In this document: piece after piece, positions 9,424 to 17,789 of the stretch
How the letters are laid out: each line of letters begins with the position of its first letter
Position numbering within the stretch: the first letter of the stretch is position 1
Origin: Dyadobacter flavalbus
GTDB lineage: Bacteria; Bacteroidota; Bacteroidia; Cytophagales; Spirosomataceae
Assembly: GCF_006149045.1 (NCBI RefSeq)
Contig: NZ_VBSN01000071.1
Coordinates: 124,001 to 188,000 of the forward strand
DNA length: 64,000 bases
Reading direction: 5' to 3'
The notes under the pieces: model-generated
What the model was told of the DNA's origin: nothing
Seen by the model: the letters and a program-made list of their open reading frames with translations, nothing else
The model's database searches: none
Program-made: the position numbers and the translations under genes

Positions 9424-10509
9424 ATGAAAAAATCAACTATTTTGGGTATCCTGATCTGCGGCTTTGGACTGCCCGTTATGATGCCGAATGCTGTAAACGG
9501 ACAAGCTGCAAAGACTTTAAAAGAGGCTTACAAAAATTATTTTCCGATCGGTGTGGCGGTGGCTCCAAGAAGCCTGACCGGCCCGGACGCTGAACTGATC
9601 ACCCGGCAATTCAGCAGCGTTACACCGGAAAATGCCATGAAAATGGGCCCCATTCATCCCGAAGAAAACCGTTACAACTGGCAGGATGCCGATGCAATCG
9701 TGGCTTTTGCGCAAAAGAACGGCATGAAAGTTCGCGGCCACACCTTATGCTGGCATAACCAGACGCCCAAATGGTTTTTTACAGACACGGAAGGAAAACA
9801 GGTAAGCCGTGAACAGCTGCTGGAACGTCTGAAAAAGCATATTGATGAAGTAGCAGGCCGGTACAAAGGCAAAGTATATGCGTGGGATGTCGTGAACGAG
9901 GCCGTGCCGGACACCAGCACAAGCATTTACCGGAAGTCTAAATTCTATGAAATCATCGGGGAAGATTACATTGAGAAAGCGTTTGAATATGCCCATGCCG
10001 CTGATCCGGGTGCCAGGCTGTTTTACAATGATTACAATACCGAAAGTGCTGAAAAAAGAGAGAAGATATTCCAGCTTCTGAAAAAACTGAAGGCTAAAAA
10101 TGTTCCGGTTCATGGCGTCGGGCTGCAAGGGCACTGGTCTATTTACGAACCTACTTCGGAGGAACTGGAAAAATCCATTTCGCAGTTTGCCAGTCTGGGG
10201 CTGGAAGTCCAGATTACGGAACTGGATGTTTCCGTGCATCCGAAAGAACATGAGCGGCGCGAAAAAAAAGCATCGGACAACGGTGTACTGACGCCCGAAA
10301 TGGTCGCAAAACAGACGGCCCAGTACAAAATGCTTTTTGATGTTTTCAGAAAATACAAAGGCACGCTTACCGGCGTTACGTTCTGGAATGTGTCCGACAA
10401 AACCACCTGGCTGGACAACTTTCCGGTGCCCGGACGCAAGGATTACCCGTTGCTGTTTGATCAGAACTACCAAACCAAACCGGCATTTGAAAAAGTAGTT
10501 GATTTCTAG
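9424..10509 (+). CDS. GH10 endo-1,4-beta-xylanase
   Basis: A 361-residue single-domain GH10 retaining xylanase with a signal peptide ending near VNGQ. The acid/base Glu159 lies in WDVVNEA, the nucleophile Glu266 in QITELDV, and the substrate-binding motifs ENAMKMG, RGHTLCWHNQTP and TFWNVSDKTTWLD are intact. It cuts the beta-1,4-xylose backbone to xylo-oligosaccharides. No carbohydrate-binding module or type IX sorting domain is present, so it is probably periplasmic or cell-attached rather than a released enzyme. It follows the esterase gene by 37 bases and is the last gene of the run. Confidence 0.95.
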   Translation: MKKSTILGILICGFGLPVMMPNAVNGQAAKTLKEAYKNYFPIGVAVAPRSLTGPDAELITRQFSSVTPENAMKMGPIHPEENRYNWQDADAIVAFAQKNGMKVRGHTLCWHNQTPKWFFTDTEGKQVSREQLLERLKKHIDEVAGRYKGKVYAWDVVNEAVPDTSTSIYRKSKFYEIIGEDYIEKAFEYAHAADPGARLFYNDYNTESAEKREKIFQLLKKLKAKNVPVHGVGLQGHWSIYEPTSEELEKSISQFASLGLEVQITELDVSVHPKEHERREKKASDNGVLTPEMVAKQTAQYKMLFDVFRKYKGTLTGVTFWNVSDKTTWLDNFPVPGRKDYPLLFDQNYQTKPAFEKVVDF

Positions 10510-10649
10510 AGGCGGTCCGAAGTGTGTACGATGTTTACGGAGAGTACGTAAAAATACATTGAAATTACACAGCTGTACGGCGGAAATCCGTTTGGCACAA
10601 CTGGCAGTTAAACAGCTTCCGGCCGGAATAATCTGGAAATAGCAAAAAT

Positions 10650-10838
10650 TTACAATGGTTTGCTTGCTGAATCCGCCACGATGGAGTCAGATTCCATTTG
10701 GGTCTGCGTTTTATCAAGACTGCTTGAATCCATGCTTTCACTGATGCCATCCTGATGCTTGCTGCTGTTGCATGAAGCCTGGCCTAAAAGCAAACCTGCG
10801 CCCACCAGCAGAAATAATATTTTACTGCGTTTTATCAT
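10650..10838 (-). CDS. Very small putative lipoprotein
   Basis: A 62-residue ORF with a convincing secretion signal (Lys3-Arg4, hydrophobic 7-19, then QASC with Cys23 as likely lipid-attachment site) followed by a short Ser/Asp/Gln-rich tail of about 40 residues without a recognisable fold. Small Ser/Asp-rich lipoproteins of this kind are common in Cytophagales; none has a known role that I can name. It lies downstream of, and on the same strand as, the AraC gene, separated by about 77 bases. The start ATG at 10838 gives the only sensible signal peptide. Confidence 0.6.
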   Translation of the reverse strand: MIKRSKILFLLVGAGLLLGQASCNSSKHQDGISESMDSSSLDKTQTQMESDSIVADSASKPL

Positions 10839-10889
10839 TGCTTTTCATGTTTAAATAATCGGATTGTAAATACATAAATATTGTTCCAT

Positions 10890-10906
10890 TGCCGGCTCCG
10901 CCGGCA
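10890..10906 (-). terminator. Weak hairpin after the AraC gene
   Basis: TGCCGGC-TCC-GCCGGCA is a perfect 7-bp GC-rich inverted repeat 10 bases past the AraC stop. On the minus strand it is followed by AT-rich sequence but not a clean T tract, so it may be a weak terminator or a hairpin that lowers read-through into the small lipoprotein gene. Confidence 0.35.
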
Positions 10907-10915
10907 GGAGTAATA

Positions 10916-11875
10916 TTACAAGGCTGAATATTTTTTTGGCTTTAAGCCGGTATACTGTTCGAACACTCTTGCAAAATGGCTGAGGTTTGTAAATCCCAGC
11001 TGATAGCCGACTTCCGAGACTGTCAGCCGTTTTTCTCTGAGTAATTGTGCTGCTTTCTGCATTCTGCTCCACTGGTAATACTCAAAAACACCTTTTCCGA
11101 ACGTCTGTTTGAAAAGTTTCCGCAATTTGGGTTCGCTCATGCCTGCTTCCCGCGCCAGTGCTGCAATGTGAGGCGGCTGATCCGAATGCAACTGCAAATG
11201 AGCCTTTACGGCATACAAGGCTTTGATATCTTTGATATGCATGGCACTGGCAGGAACGGCCTCACGCTGCATCAATATCGCAAAAATATGACACAGCAGT
11301 TCCTCGCATTTCAGCCTGTAATATTGTCTTTCAATGCTTTCCGGTACCGGCTGATGCAGCAAGTCGCTGGCGGTTTTGATTATTTCCGGGGAAATGCCCG
11401 ATTCAAACACAAAGTTTTCCCTGGCTTCCAGCACGCTTGCTACAACGGGATGGTCCATATGTCCGAACAACTGGTTGAGATATTTTCTGGATACGGCTAT
11501 GGTAACGCTTCCGAAAGCAGTATGGGAAGGCATGGCCATGAGGGTGGAAACAGCATGCCTGCAGATCAGCATATGGGCTTGTTCGGACCGTAGCGGTTCT
11601 GCCGGAAGTGCCGGTGAGGGAAAAATTCCGCTCAGGAGGAAAATGACGTCTTCCTGACCTTCGGCCAGTTCATTGGTCCGCTCAATAAAAATATCCTCTT
11701 TAAGATGGTAATTCCGGATCATCATCCGCAGGTCGCCTCCCCATGAAAACCCTGTCAGATAACCCGCTCCTTTACTTTCGGGAATATGGATAAACCGTCC
11801 GTTTACGGTGGCGCCTATTGCCTTTGCAAATTCCTGCGTGATTCCGGTTCCCTTGTCAGTAATCGCTATTTTCAT
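10916..11875 (-). CDS. AraC-family transcriptional regulator
   Basis: A 319-residue regulator. The C-terminal 100 residues hold two helix-turn-helix motifs (LAREAGMSEPKLRKLFKQ, then VGYQLGFTNLSHFARVF) ending in the usual TGLKPKKY. The N-terminal 200 residues do not show an obvious cupin motif; similar proteins are often annotated only as AraC C-terminal-domain proteins. It is divergent from the FAD monooxygenase with a 93-base spacer, so it probably controls that gene and itself. No ligand can be inferred. Confidence 0.88.
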   Translation of the reverse strand: MKIAITDKGTGITQEFAKAIGATVNGRFIHIPESKGAGYLTGFSWGGDLRMMIRNYHLKEDIFIERTNELAEGQEDVIFLLSGIFPSPALPAEPLRSEQAHMLICRHAVSTLMAMPSHTAFGSVTIAVSRKYLNQLFGHMDHPVVASVLEARENFVFESGISPEIIKTASDLLHQPVPESIERQYYRLKCEELLCHIFAILMQREAVPASAMHIKDIKALYAVKAHLQLHSDQPPHIAALAREAGMSEPKLRKLFKQTFGKGVFEYYQWSRMQKAAQLLREKRLTVSEVGYQLGFTNLSHFARVFEQYTGLKPKKYSAL

Positions 11876-11968
11876 TTACGACTGTTTATGGATTAAATAT
11901 GGCTATTTTATGCTCAAAAGTATGCAGAATTTTGTCAGAGTTTAAAAAACAATCAAACAGAAAAGCAT

Positions 11969-13132
11969 ATGTTACTGGAAAATAAACAAGTGGCCATTAT
12001 AGGCGGCGGCCCGGGCGGTCTGACGCTCGCCAGGCTTTTACAGCAGCAAGGCTGCATGGTGAAGGTGTATGAACGCGATGCCGGCCCGTATGTGCGCCAG
12101 CAAGGTGCTACGCTGGATCTGCATTACGAATCCGGGTTAAAAGCATTGGCAGAAGCCGGACTGATGGAAGCATTCAGGAAAAATTTCAGGCCGGGTGCAG
12201 AAAGGGTTACCATCACGGATAACCATGCAGTAATACACTATACCGAGCGCAGCGAAGCACCTGTTCAGGATCTGAACAATGAAAATGCACGCCCGGAAAT
12301 AGACCGTGGCCCGCTCCGTGACTTGCTCATTGCATCCCTGAAAGACCATACCGTCGTGTGGAATTCAAAATTTAGGGCACTTGAAGAGAACGGAAACGGC
12401 TGGAATGTGCTATTTGAAAACGGGACTACGGTTTACGCTGACCTCGTCGTTGCGTGCGATGGTGCCAGTTCCAGAGTCAGAAAGTACATTACGGATATAG
12501 CGCGTATCTATTCCGGTGTCACCATTATAGAAGGCAATATTTACAACGCTGCCGTCCATGCGCCGCGTCTGTGGGAACTTACAAACGGAGGGAAAGTTTT
12601 TGCACACTGGAACGGCAAAACCATTGTCCTGAGTGCAAAGGGCGAAGGTTCGCTTTCCTTTTATACGATTACGGAAGAGCCGGAAGATCTGTCAAAAACA
12701 TCCGGCATTGATTTTACTGACAGGGTGCAGGTTTTCAGCTGGTTCAGGCAGCGCTTCGCTGACTGGAGCGAGGACTGGCACGAAGTATTCTCTTCCAGTG
12801 ATTCCTACTTTGTTGCCCGCCCGCAATATTACTTTCCCAAAGATCAGTCGTGGAAAACGGTCCCGAACCTGACGGTGATCGGCGATGCGGCACATCAAAC
12901 GCCGCCTTCCGGGGACGGCGTCAATCAGGCGATGCTTGATGCGCTGGAATTATACCAAGCGCTTTGCCTGCAGGATTTTACAACCGTGCAGGAAGCACTT
13001 GCCTCGTATGAAAAAGAAATGCTCAGCAGAACTTCGGTAACCACCGAAGAAGCTTCACAGCTGATGCAATCCATGCTTTCTGACAACAGTTTCCGGATTA
13101 TGCTTGATTTCTTTGAAAAGATAAAGGCGTAG
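11969..13132 (+). CDS. FAD-dependent monooxygenase, TetX-like
   Basis: A 387-residue class A flavin monooxygenase close in length and layout to TetX (388). It has the dinucleotide motif GGGPGG (12-17), the QQGATLDLH stretch matching TetX GGTLDLH, the DG motif near 164-165 (CDGASS), and the FAD-ribityl motif VIGDAAHQTPPSGDGVN (303-319). By hand alignment the TetX residues reported to contact tetracycline are not kept: the Gln of the NIQADIH stretch aligns with Glu in IEGNIY, and the His of ALHFG aligns with Ser in SLSFY. The fold and cofactor are therefore clear but tetracycline inactivation is not supported. It is probably regulated by the divergent AraC protein. Confidence 0.88.
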   Translation: MLLENKQVAIIGGGPGGLTLARLLQQQGCMVKVYERDAGPYVRQQGATLDLHYESGLKALAEAGLMEAFRKNFRPGAERVTITDNHAVIHYTERSEAPVQDLNNENARPEIDRGPLRDLLIASLKDHTVVWNSKFRALEENGNGWNVLFENGTTVYADLVVACDGASSRVRKYITDIARIYSGVTIIEGNIYNAAVHAPRLWELTNGGKVFAHWNGKTIVLSAKGEGSLSFYTITEEPEDLSKTSGIDFTDRVQVFSWFRQRFADWSEDWHEVFSSSDSYFVARPQYYFPKDQSWKTVPNLTVIGDAAHQTPPSGDGVNQAMLDALELYQALCLQDFTTVQEALASYEKEMLSRTSVTTEEASQLMQSMLSDNSFRIMLDFFEKIKA

Positions 13133-13225
13133 TGAACAAGGCAGAACAGACACATGCCGTTGCGCTGAACATTGCGAATCATGGTTTCCGTTTCCGCCAC
13201 ATTCGGCAGCACAATCTTTATTAAT

Positions 13226-15676
13226 TCAAAACCTGAAAGTCAGTGTCAGCGTCATGTTCCGGGGTGCGCCGGGAAACAGGCGAAGGTAATTCTGAGCGCC
13301 GAGCCAGTAGGTTTTGTTCAATACATTGCCCGCATTCAGTGCAAGCTGGATATTGCTTCTGGCCGGTATATAGTAAAGCGCCGCATCGAATACGGTAAAA
13401 GCAGGAACCAGAAAGCCGCGTGTAAACCAAGGGACTTTGTTGCCCTGATGCTGCACGCCCAGTCCGATGCCAAGATCTTTCAAAAACGATGATTTTGTGA
13501 AATTATACCGGGTCCAGAGACTGGCGCTGTGCTTTGGCGTATTCTGTTTCCGGGCTCCGATCAGACTTTCATCCTGATCACGCGTGATGACGGCATCGAT
13601 CCAACTGTATGAGGCATTCACCTGCCATTCCGGAGTAATGTAGCCGGCCAGCTCCCATTCGATCCCGCGGCTGCGTTCCTGGCCGCGTGTCACAAGCCGG
13701 TCCGGATTTACGGGGTCATTGGCATTCATCAGAATGTTCCTTTGAATAATCTCGTAAAACGCTACATTCAGGCGCATTTGGTTTTGAAACAGATCCGTTT
13801 TGATACCCGCTTCTTTCAGGTTGCTTCGGAGAGGATCAAACTGGCTGCCGGCCGGAAGCGTACCGGTTTGCGGCATCAGGCTGACTGTGTTGGACTGCGG
13901 CTGAAATCCTTCAAGATACGTGGCGTATACATTCAGGGCTTTGCTGATGGCATAAGTCAGGCCGATCCTAGGCAGCAGTGCGGTCTTCCGGACCGTCAGG
14001 GTATTGGGTGCTTTGTAGTTGGTGATATCTTCAAACCATTCCTGGCGAAGGCCGAGCAGCAAGGTGAGTTTGCCTGTTTGTAACTGTTCCTGCATATAGA
14101 CTGCGCTGGTTGTCGTCCTTGCCGCGGGCAGGGCAGTTCTAACATTCAGGTTATAATCCTGTACGTTGCGGATGGTATACAAAGGATTTTGAAGGTCGAA
14201 ATGGCTAACGTTCGGTTTGGGAAGTAGTTTTCCGTTGATCGTAATGGTTTGATAATCCGCTGCATTGGCCGGTACGAAGGAACCAGCAACCGATCCGTCT
14301 TTCAGTAAAAATCCTCTTGCCGCATTTTGCCCGCCGCCTTTGAGCTTGTGCCAGCTGCTGAGATCATATCCGGCCAGCAGCTTGTGGCGCAGCTTTCCGG
14401 TACTGAAGTTGAAATTGAAATAGGCATTGAGATTGTCCGTGTTCCAGAATTGCCGGCGCTGTACAAACTGCATGGCTGCCAGGCTGGTGACGGGCCGGTT
14501 TTCCATATCAGGTGCAAAAGCGTTCGTTGTGCGGTGTTCCTGCAAGTCTTCCGTCCAGGACTGTTTCATGTAGGATGCGTTAAAGCTGATCTGAGAAGTC
14601 AGCTTGTGCGCCAGACTTCCTGTCATGATCAACTCTTTGGAATTGAAAAAATCGTTGGAAGCGCCGAGGTTAAGGCTCACAGGAGTGCTGTTCAGTTTGG
14701 TTTCGCCCGCTACTGCTCCGAAAATGGGCTGACCGCGGTCCAGCGTACCGGCCATGTTACTGTAAATCAGTTCCGCATTGAGGGCTGTTTTATCATTGGG
14801 GATGTAACTCAGCGACGGTGACAGCAGCACGGATTGATTATTGACCATATCGCGGAAAGAGCGTGCCTGCTGGTAGGCCCCGTTCACACGGTAAAGCAGA
14901 GTCCTGGATTCATTGAGCGGCCCGGTAAAATCCAGCATGCCGCGAAATGTACTGAAACTGCCTGCGCTCAGGCTGGCTTCTTTACGCGCGTTGGCCAGCG
15001 GTTTTTTGGTAACCAGGTTAATGCTTCCGCCCGGATCAACGGATGAAAAGGTAGCACTGGCCGGGCCTTTGATCACTTCCACACGCTCGATGTTGGTGGT
15101 AAGCGGCTGCAAAAAATAGTACTGCCGCGTACGCATGCCATTGATGATCTGCCCTTCCTCATTCTGGCTGATTCCCCGGATCGTGTACTGATTGTAATAA
15201 CTGGAAGGAATAACGCCACTGGCCATTCTGACGGCATCGGCCAGGTGAAATGCCTGGCGGTCGGCAATCAGTTCCTTTGTAATGGAGGTGATCGCTTGCG
15301 GAATGTCTTTGTTGCGTGCAGCGGTTCTGGTGGCAGAAAAGGAATAGTCGCTGTTGTAATCTTTTGCAACCCGCCCCGTTACTTCCACGGTTTGCAGTTG
15401 TCTGGCTTCGGGGACAAGTTCAATGTTCAGGAAATCGTCCGCCGGGATCAGACGTGCCGTTTTGTAGCCCACAGCACTGACTTGAATGGTGCCTTCACCT
15501 TCCAGTGAAAACAAGCCTGCCGAGTCTGTAACGGTTCCTTTGCCGGAGCCGGACAGTGTGATGCTTGCACCCGCGATTTTCAGGCCCGATGCCCCGTCGG
15601 AAACGGAACCGGACATTTTCTGGGCACTGGCGTGAAGGTGAAAAATTAAAAGAAAGGAAATAAAGATTCTGATCAT
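13226..15676 (-). CDS. TonB-dependent siderophore-type receptor
   Basis: An 816-residue outer-membrane receptor. A signal peptide (1-18) is followed by a carboxypeptidase-regulatory-like beta domain (about 20-95), then a plug (about 120-240) with IPQAITSITKELI, YTIRGISQNEEG and VEVIKGPASATF, and a 22-strand barrel ending in LTLTFRF with terminal Phe. The plug motifs fit the TIGR01783 siderophore-receptor family (FhuE/FcuA-like). It would import a ferric siderophore or similar chelate using TonB energy. It follows the ABC ATPase gene by 33 bases on the same strand, so receptor and ABC genes look like one operon. The ligand is unknown. Confidence 0.92.
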   Translation of the reverse strand: MIRIFISFLLIFHLHASAQKMSGSVSDGASGLKIAGASITLSGSGKGTVTDSAGLFSLEGEGTIQVSAVGYKTARLIPADDFLNIELVPEARQLQTVEVTGRVAKDYNSDYSFSATRTAARNKDIPQAITSITKELIADRQAFHLADAVRMASGVIPSSYYNQYTIRGISQNEEGQIINGMRTRQYYFLQPLTTNIERVEVIKGPASATFSSVDPGGSINLVTKKPLANARKEASLSAGSFSTFRGMLDFTGPLNESRTLLYRVNGAYQQARSFRDMVNNQSVLLSPSLSYIPNDKTALNAELIYSNMAGTLDRGQPIFGAVAGETKLNSTPVSLNLGASNDFFNSKELIMTGSLAHKLTSQISFNASYMKQSWTEDLQEHRTTNAFAPDMENRPVTSLAAMQFVQRRQFWNTDNLNAYFNFNFSTGKLRHKLLAGYDLSSWHKLKGGGQNAARGFLLKDGSVAGSFVPANAADYQTITINGKLLPKPNVSHFDLQNPLYTIRNVQDYNLNVRTALPAARTTTSAVYMQEQLQTGKLTLLLGLRQEWFEDITNYKAPNTLTVRKTALLPRIGLTYAISKALNVYATYLEGFQPQSNTVSLMPQTGTLPAGSQFDPLRSNLKEAGIKTDLFQNQMRLNVAFYEIIQRNILMNANDPVNPDRLVTRGQERSRGIEWELAGYITPEWQVNASYSWIDAVITRDQDESLIGARKQNTPKHSASLWTRYNFTKSSFLKDLGIGLGVQHQGNKVPWFTRGFLVPAFTVFDAALYYIPARSNIQLALNAGNVLNKTYWLGAQNYLRLFPGAPRNMTLTLTFRF

Positions 15677-15709
15677 AGCTTACCGGTTTAAAGTGGACAG
15701 TATCTGAAA

Positions 15710-16405
15710 TCAGACTGTTTTCAGGTACAAGCTTTCAAGTTCATTGGCAGAGATCGAGGATGCATCGATTACGGACTGCATATTGCCTTCCTTCATGATC
15801 CCGATCCGGTTGGCGACTTCCTTGGCCCTGAAAATATCGTGTGTTGCCATCAGGATCGCCGTACCGTTTTCGGCAAGAGAACGGATGGTTCGGGAAAATT
15901 CATTGGATGCTTTCGGGTCAAGGCCGCTGGTGGGCTCATCAAGCAGCAGCACTTTCGCTTTTTTGGCTACGGCAATGGCAATGCCTACTTTCTGCCGCAT
16001 GCCTTTGGAGTAACCCGCCAGTCTTTGCCCGAATGCCTGCGACTGCAGGCCGGCCGTTGCAAGCAGTTCGCCCAGTTCCTTTTTTGAATAATCAAAGCCT
16101 GCCAGTGATGAAAAATATTCCAGGTTTTCGAGGCCGGTCAGGTTCGGGTAAAGCATGACTGTTTCCGGAATGTAGGCAAGGTATTTTTTGATTTCCTGCG
16201 GATGTTCGGCAACGGATATGCCGTTGATCGATGCAGTGCCTTCCGTTGGCTCTGTAAATCCCAGAAACAAATTGATCGTTGTGGTTTTTCCGGCTCCGTT
16301 CTGTCCGAGCAATGCAAAGATTTCTCCCGGCTGAATTTTCAGGTTCAGGCTGTTCAGGGCCGTGTGGCTTCCGTATCTTTTGGTAAGGTTTTTGGCTTCA
16401 AGCAT
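15710..16405 (-). CDS. ABC transporter ATP-binding protein
   Basis: A 231-residue nucleotide-binding protein. Walker A is GQNGAGKTT, the signature is YSKGMRQKVGIA, and Walker B is VLLLDEPTSGLDP with an ATHD switch histidine. The ATG at 16405 (MLEAKNLTKRYG) is preferred to the longer reading frame because it starts at the first beta strand and overlaps the permease stop by 8 bases, which suggests translational coupling. It belongs to the ABC-2 (CcmA/NosF-like) class that powers the two adjacent permeases. Confidence 0.93.
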   Translation of the reverse strand: MLEAKNLTKRYGSHTALNSLNLKIQPGEIFALLGQNGAGKTTTINLFLGFTEPTEGTASINGISVAEHPQEIKKYLAYIPETVMLYPNLTGLENLEYFSSLAGFDYSKKELGELLATAGLQSQAFGQRLAGYSKGMRQKVGIAIAVAKKAKVLLLDEPTSGLDPKASNEFSRTIRSLAENGTAILMATHDIFRAKEVANRIGIMKEGNMQSVIDASSISANELESLYLKTV

Positions 16406-17789
16406 TTTGAATGTCTTTGATCTGGATAAAGTTTCTTTTAAATAAAATGAGAGCAATCACCAGTGAACCCGCTGTCCAGCACAGGATTGCCAACAGGCCG
16501 CTGCGTACCGGTTCATCGGTGTAGCGTACCGGCTCGTAAGCCGGATAGCCAGCCCAGTCAATGCTTTCCGTGGGCGTATCTTCAAAGATGAAGGGATAAA
16601 AGTATTCACGGATCTGCCGGTGATGCGCTTTCACGGATTGAAGGTAGCGGATATGGCTGGTCAGGTCTGTGTTGGCAATCTTGTTCAGTGACTGCTGGGC
16701 TGCAATGACAGGGTTGAAACCGCCGATTCGTTCAGAAAGCCTTTGTCTTTGCATTAATTTATCAAAAAGCTTTTCAGAGGAATGGGCAGATTCCAGGTCT
16801 CCCGAAAACTGCATGGCATAGTACCAGCCCGGAGAGTATTTGTCATCCGGTACCGGGTACTTGCGGTACTGCGGGTACACGGCATAAAACTTTTCCATCG
16901 TAGGTTTTATAGGCTCATCCCATTTGGCATGATAACCTTCCCGCTGCCGGATGGCCGTTTCCGCCGCTTCCGGCACGGGTATGCTGTTGTTGACCAAAAT
17001 GTTTGCTGCTCCCGGAAAAAGGATGGCCAGGAATATCCAGATGCAGACCAGCGCAGTGGCATTAAACGCCGAGCTTTTCCCCAGTGCAATAACCATCATC
17101 GCAACCATAAACCAGAACAGTACATAAAACATTACCGCGCTCAGCAGCTTAAAGGTTGGCAGCGAAACGGGAAGCCGTAGTGCAGCCACTGCCGCCGCAA
17201 ATACCAGCAGCGCAATGCCCAGAATGGTAATCAGCCGAACCAGCAGTTTACCCGCAATGGCTGCATGGATGCTTTTGGCCGTTGTCCGGACCATTTTCCA
17301 TACACCGTTTTCCTGTTCTTCCGACAGCGCGTTGTAAGTGAATGCTATGATCAGCAGCGGGAAAAGGAATACAAAAACAAAGGAAGCATCCAGGTTCCCG
17401 ACCAGCAAGGTAAGCGGATTGGTCAGTTCGGAGTCGTAGAGCTGCCCTTCAATGGCCAGCATCTTGACTTTCAATGTAAAAGGATTTACATCCCGTTGCC
17501 CGACCGAGAATTCAGCCCAGGGGGAAGCAGGATTGGTGGTGTAGAAAAACGGATAGTAAGCCGTAGTTCCGGCGGCTTTCCCGGTTCCGTGTTCTACAAT
17601 CTGCTGCAGATGGTTTTTCTGGACGGCCGGTACCGAAGCAATGGTCTGCTGCTGACGGCTGATTACATGATGGCCATGGTAAAAGCTGTAAAGACCAATG
17701 AGCAGCAAGCTGATGGCTCCGGTCAGTACGGTATTTCCAAGCAGAAAATTCCTGATTTCCAGCAGCAGCACTTTCAGATGGATGTTCAT
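16398..17789 (-). CDS. ABC-2 permease with DUF3526-type region (second permease)
   Basis: A 463-residue membrane protein starting at the ATG at 17789, whose first bases overlap the stop of the preceding permease as ATGA. It has one N-terminal helix (about 17-37), a periplasmic loop of about 115 residues rich in aromatics, a block of four or five helices, a second soluble loop and a final C-terminal helix. The loop motif FNPVIAAQQSLNKIANTD followed by HIRYLQSVKAHH is typical of DUF3526 ABC-2 permeases. It should pair with the other permease and the ATPase. The transported substrate is unknown. Confidence 0.85.
   Translation of the reverse strand: MNIHLKVLLLEIRNFLLGNTVLTGAISLLLIGLYSFYHGHHVISRQQQTIASVPAVQKNHLQQIVEHGTGKAAGTTAYYPFFYTTNPASPWAEFSVGQRDVNPFTLKVKMLAIEGQLYDSELTNPLTLLVGNLDASFVFVFLFPLLIIAFTYNALSEEQENGVWKMVRTTAKSIHAAIAGKLLVRLITILGIALLVFAAAVAALRLPVSLPTFKLLSAVMFYVLFWFMVAMMVIALGKSSAFNATALVCIWIFLAILFPGAANILVNNSIPVPEAAETAIRQREGYHAKWDEPIKPTMEKFYAVYPQYRKYPVPDDKYSPGWYYAMQFSGDLESAHSSEKLFDKLMQRQRLSERIGGFNPVIAAQQSLNKIANTDLTSHIRYLQSVKAHHRQIREYFYPFIFEDTPTESIDWAGYPAYEPVRYTDEPVRSGLLAILCWTAGSLVIALILFKRNFIQIKDIQNA

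Noticed and set aside
10565..10750. Minus-strand frame ending in FNCQLCQTDF, resembling a zinc finger
   Set aside because: It overlaps the small lipoprotein gene in another frame and only one Cys pair is present.
11969..13132. Tetracycline resistance gene
   Set aside because: TetX substrate-contact residues appear replaced; only the flavin monooxygenase fold is supported.
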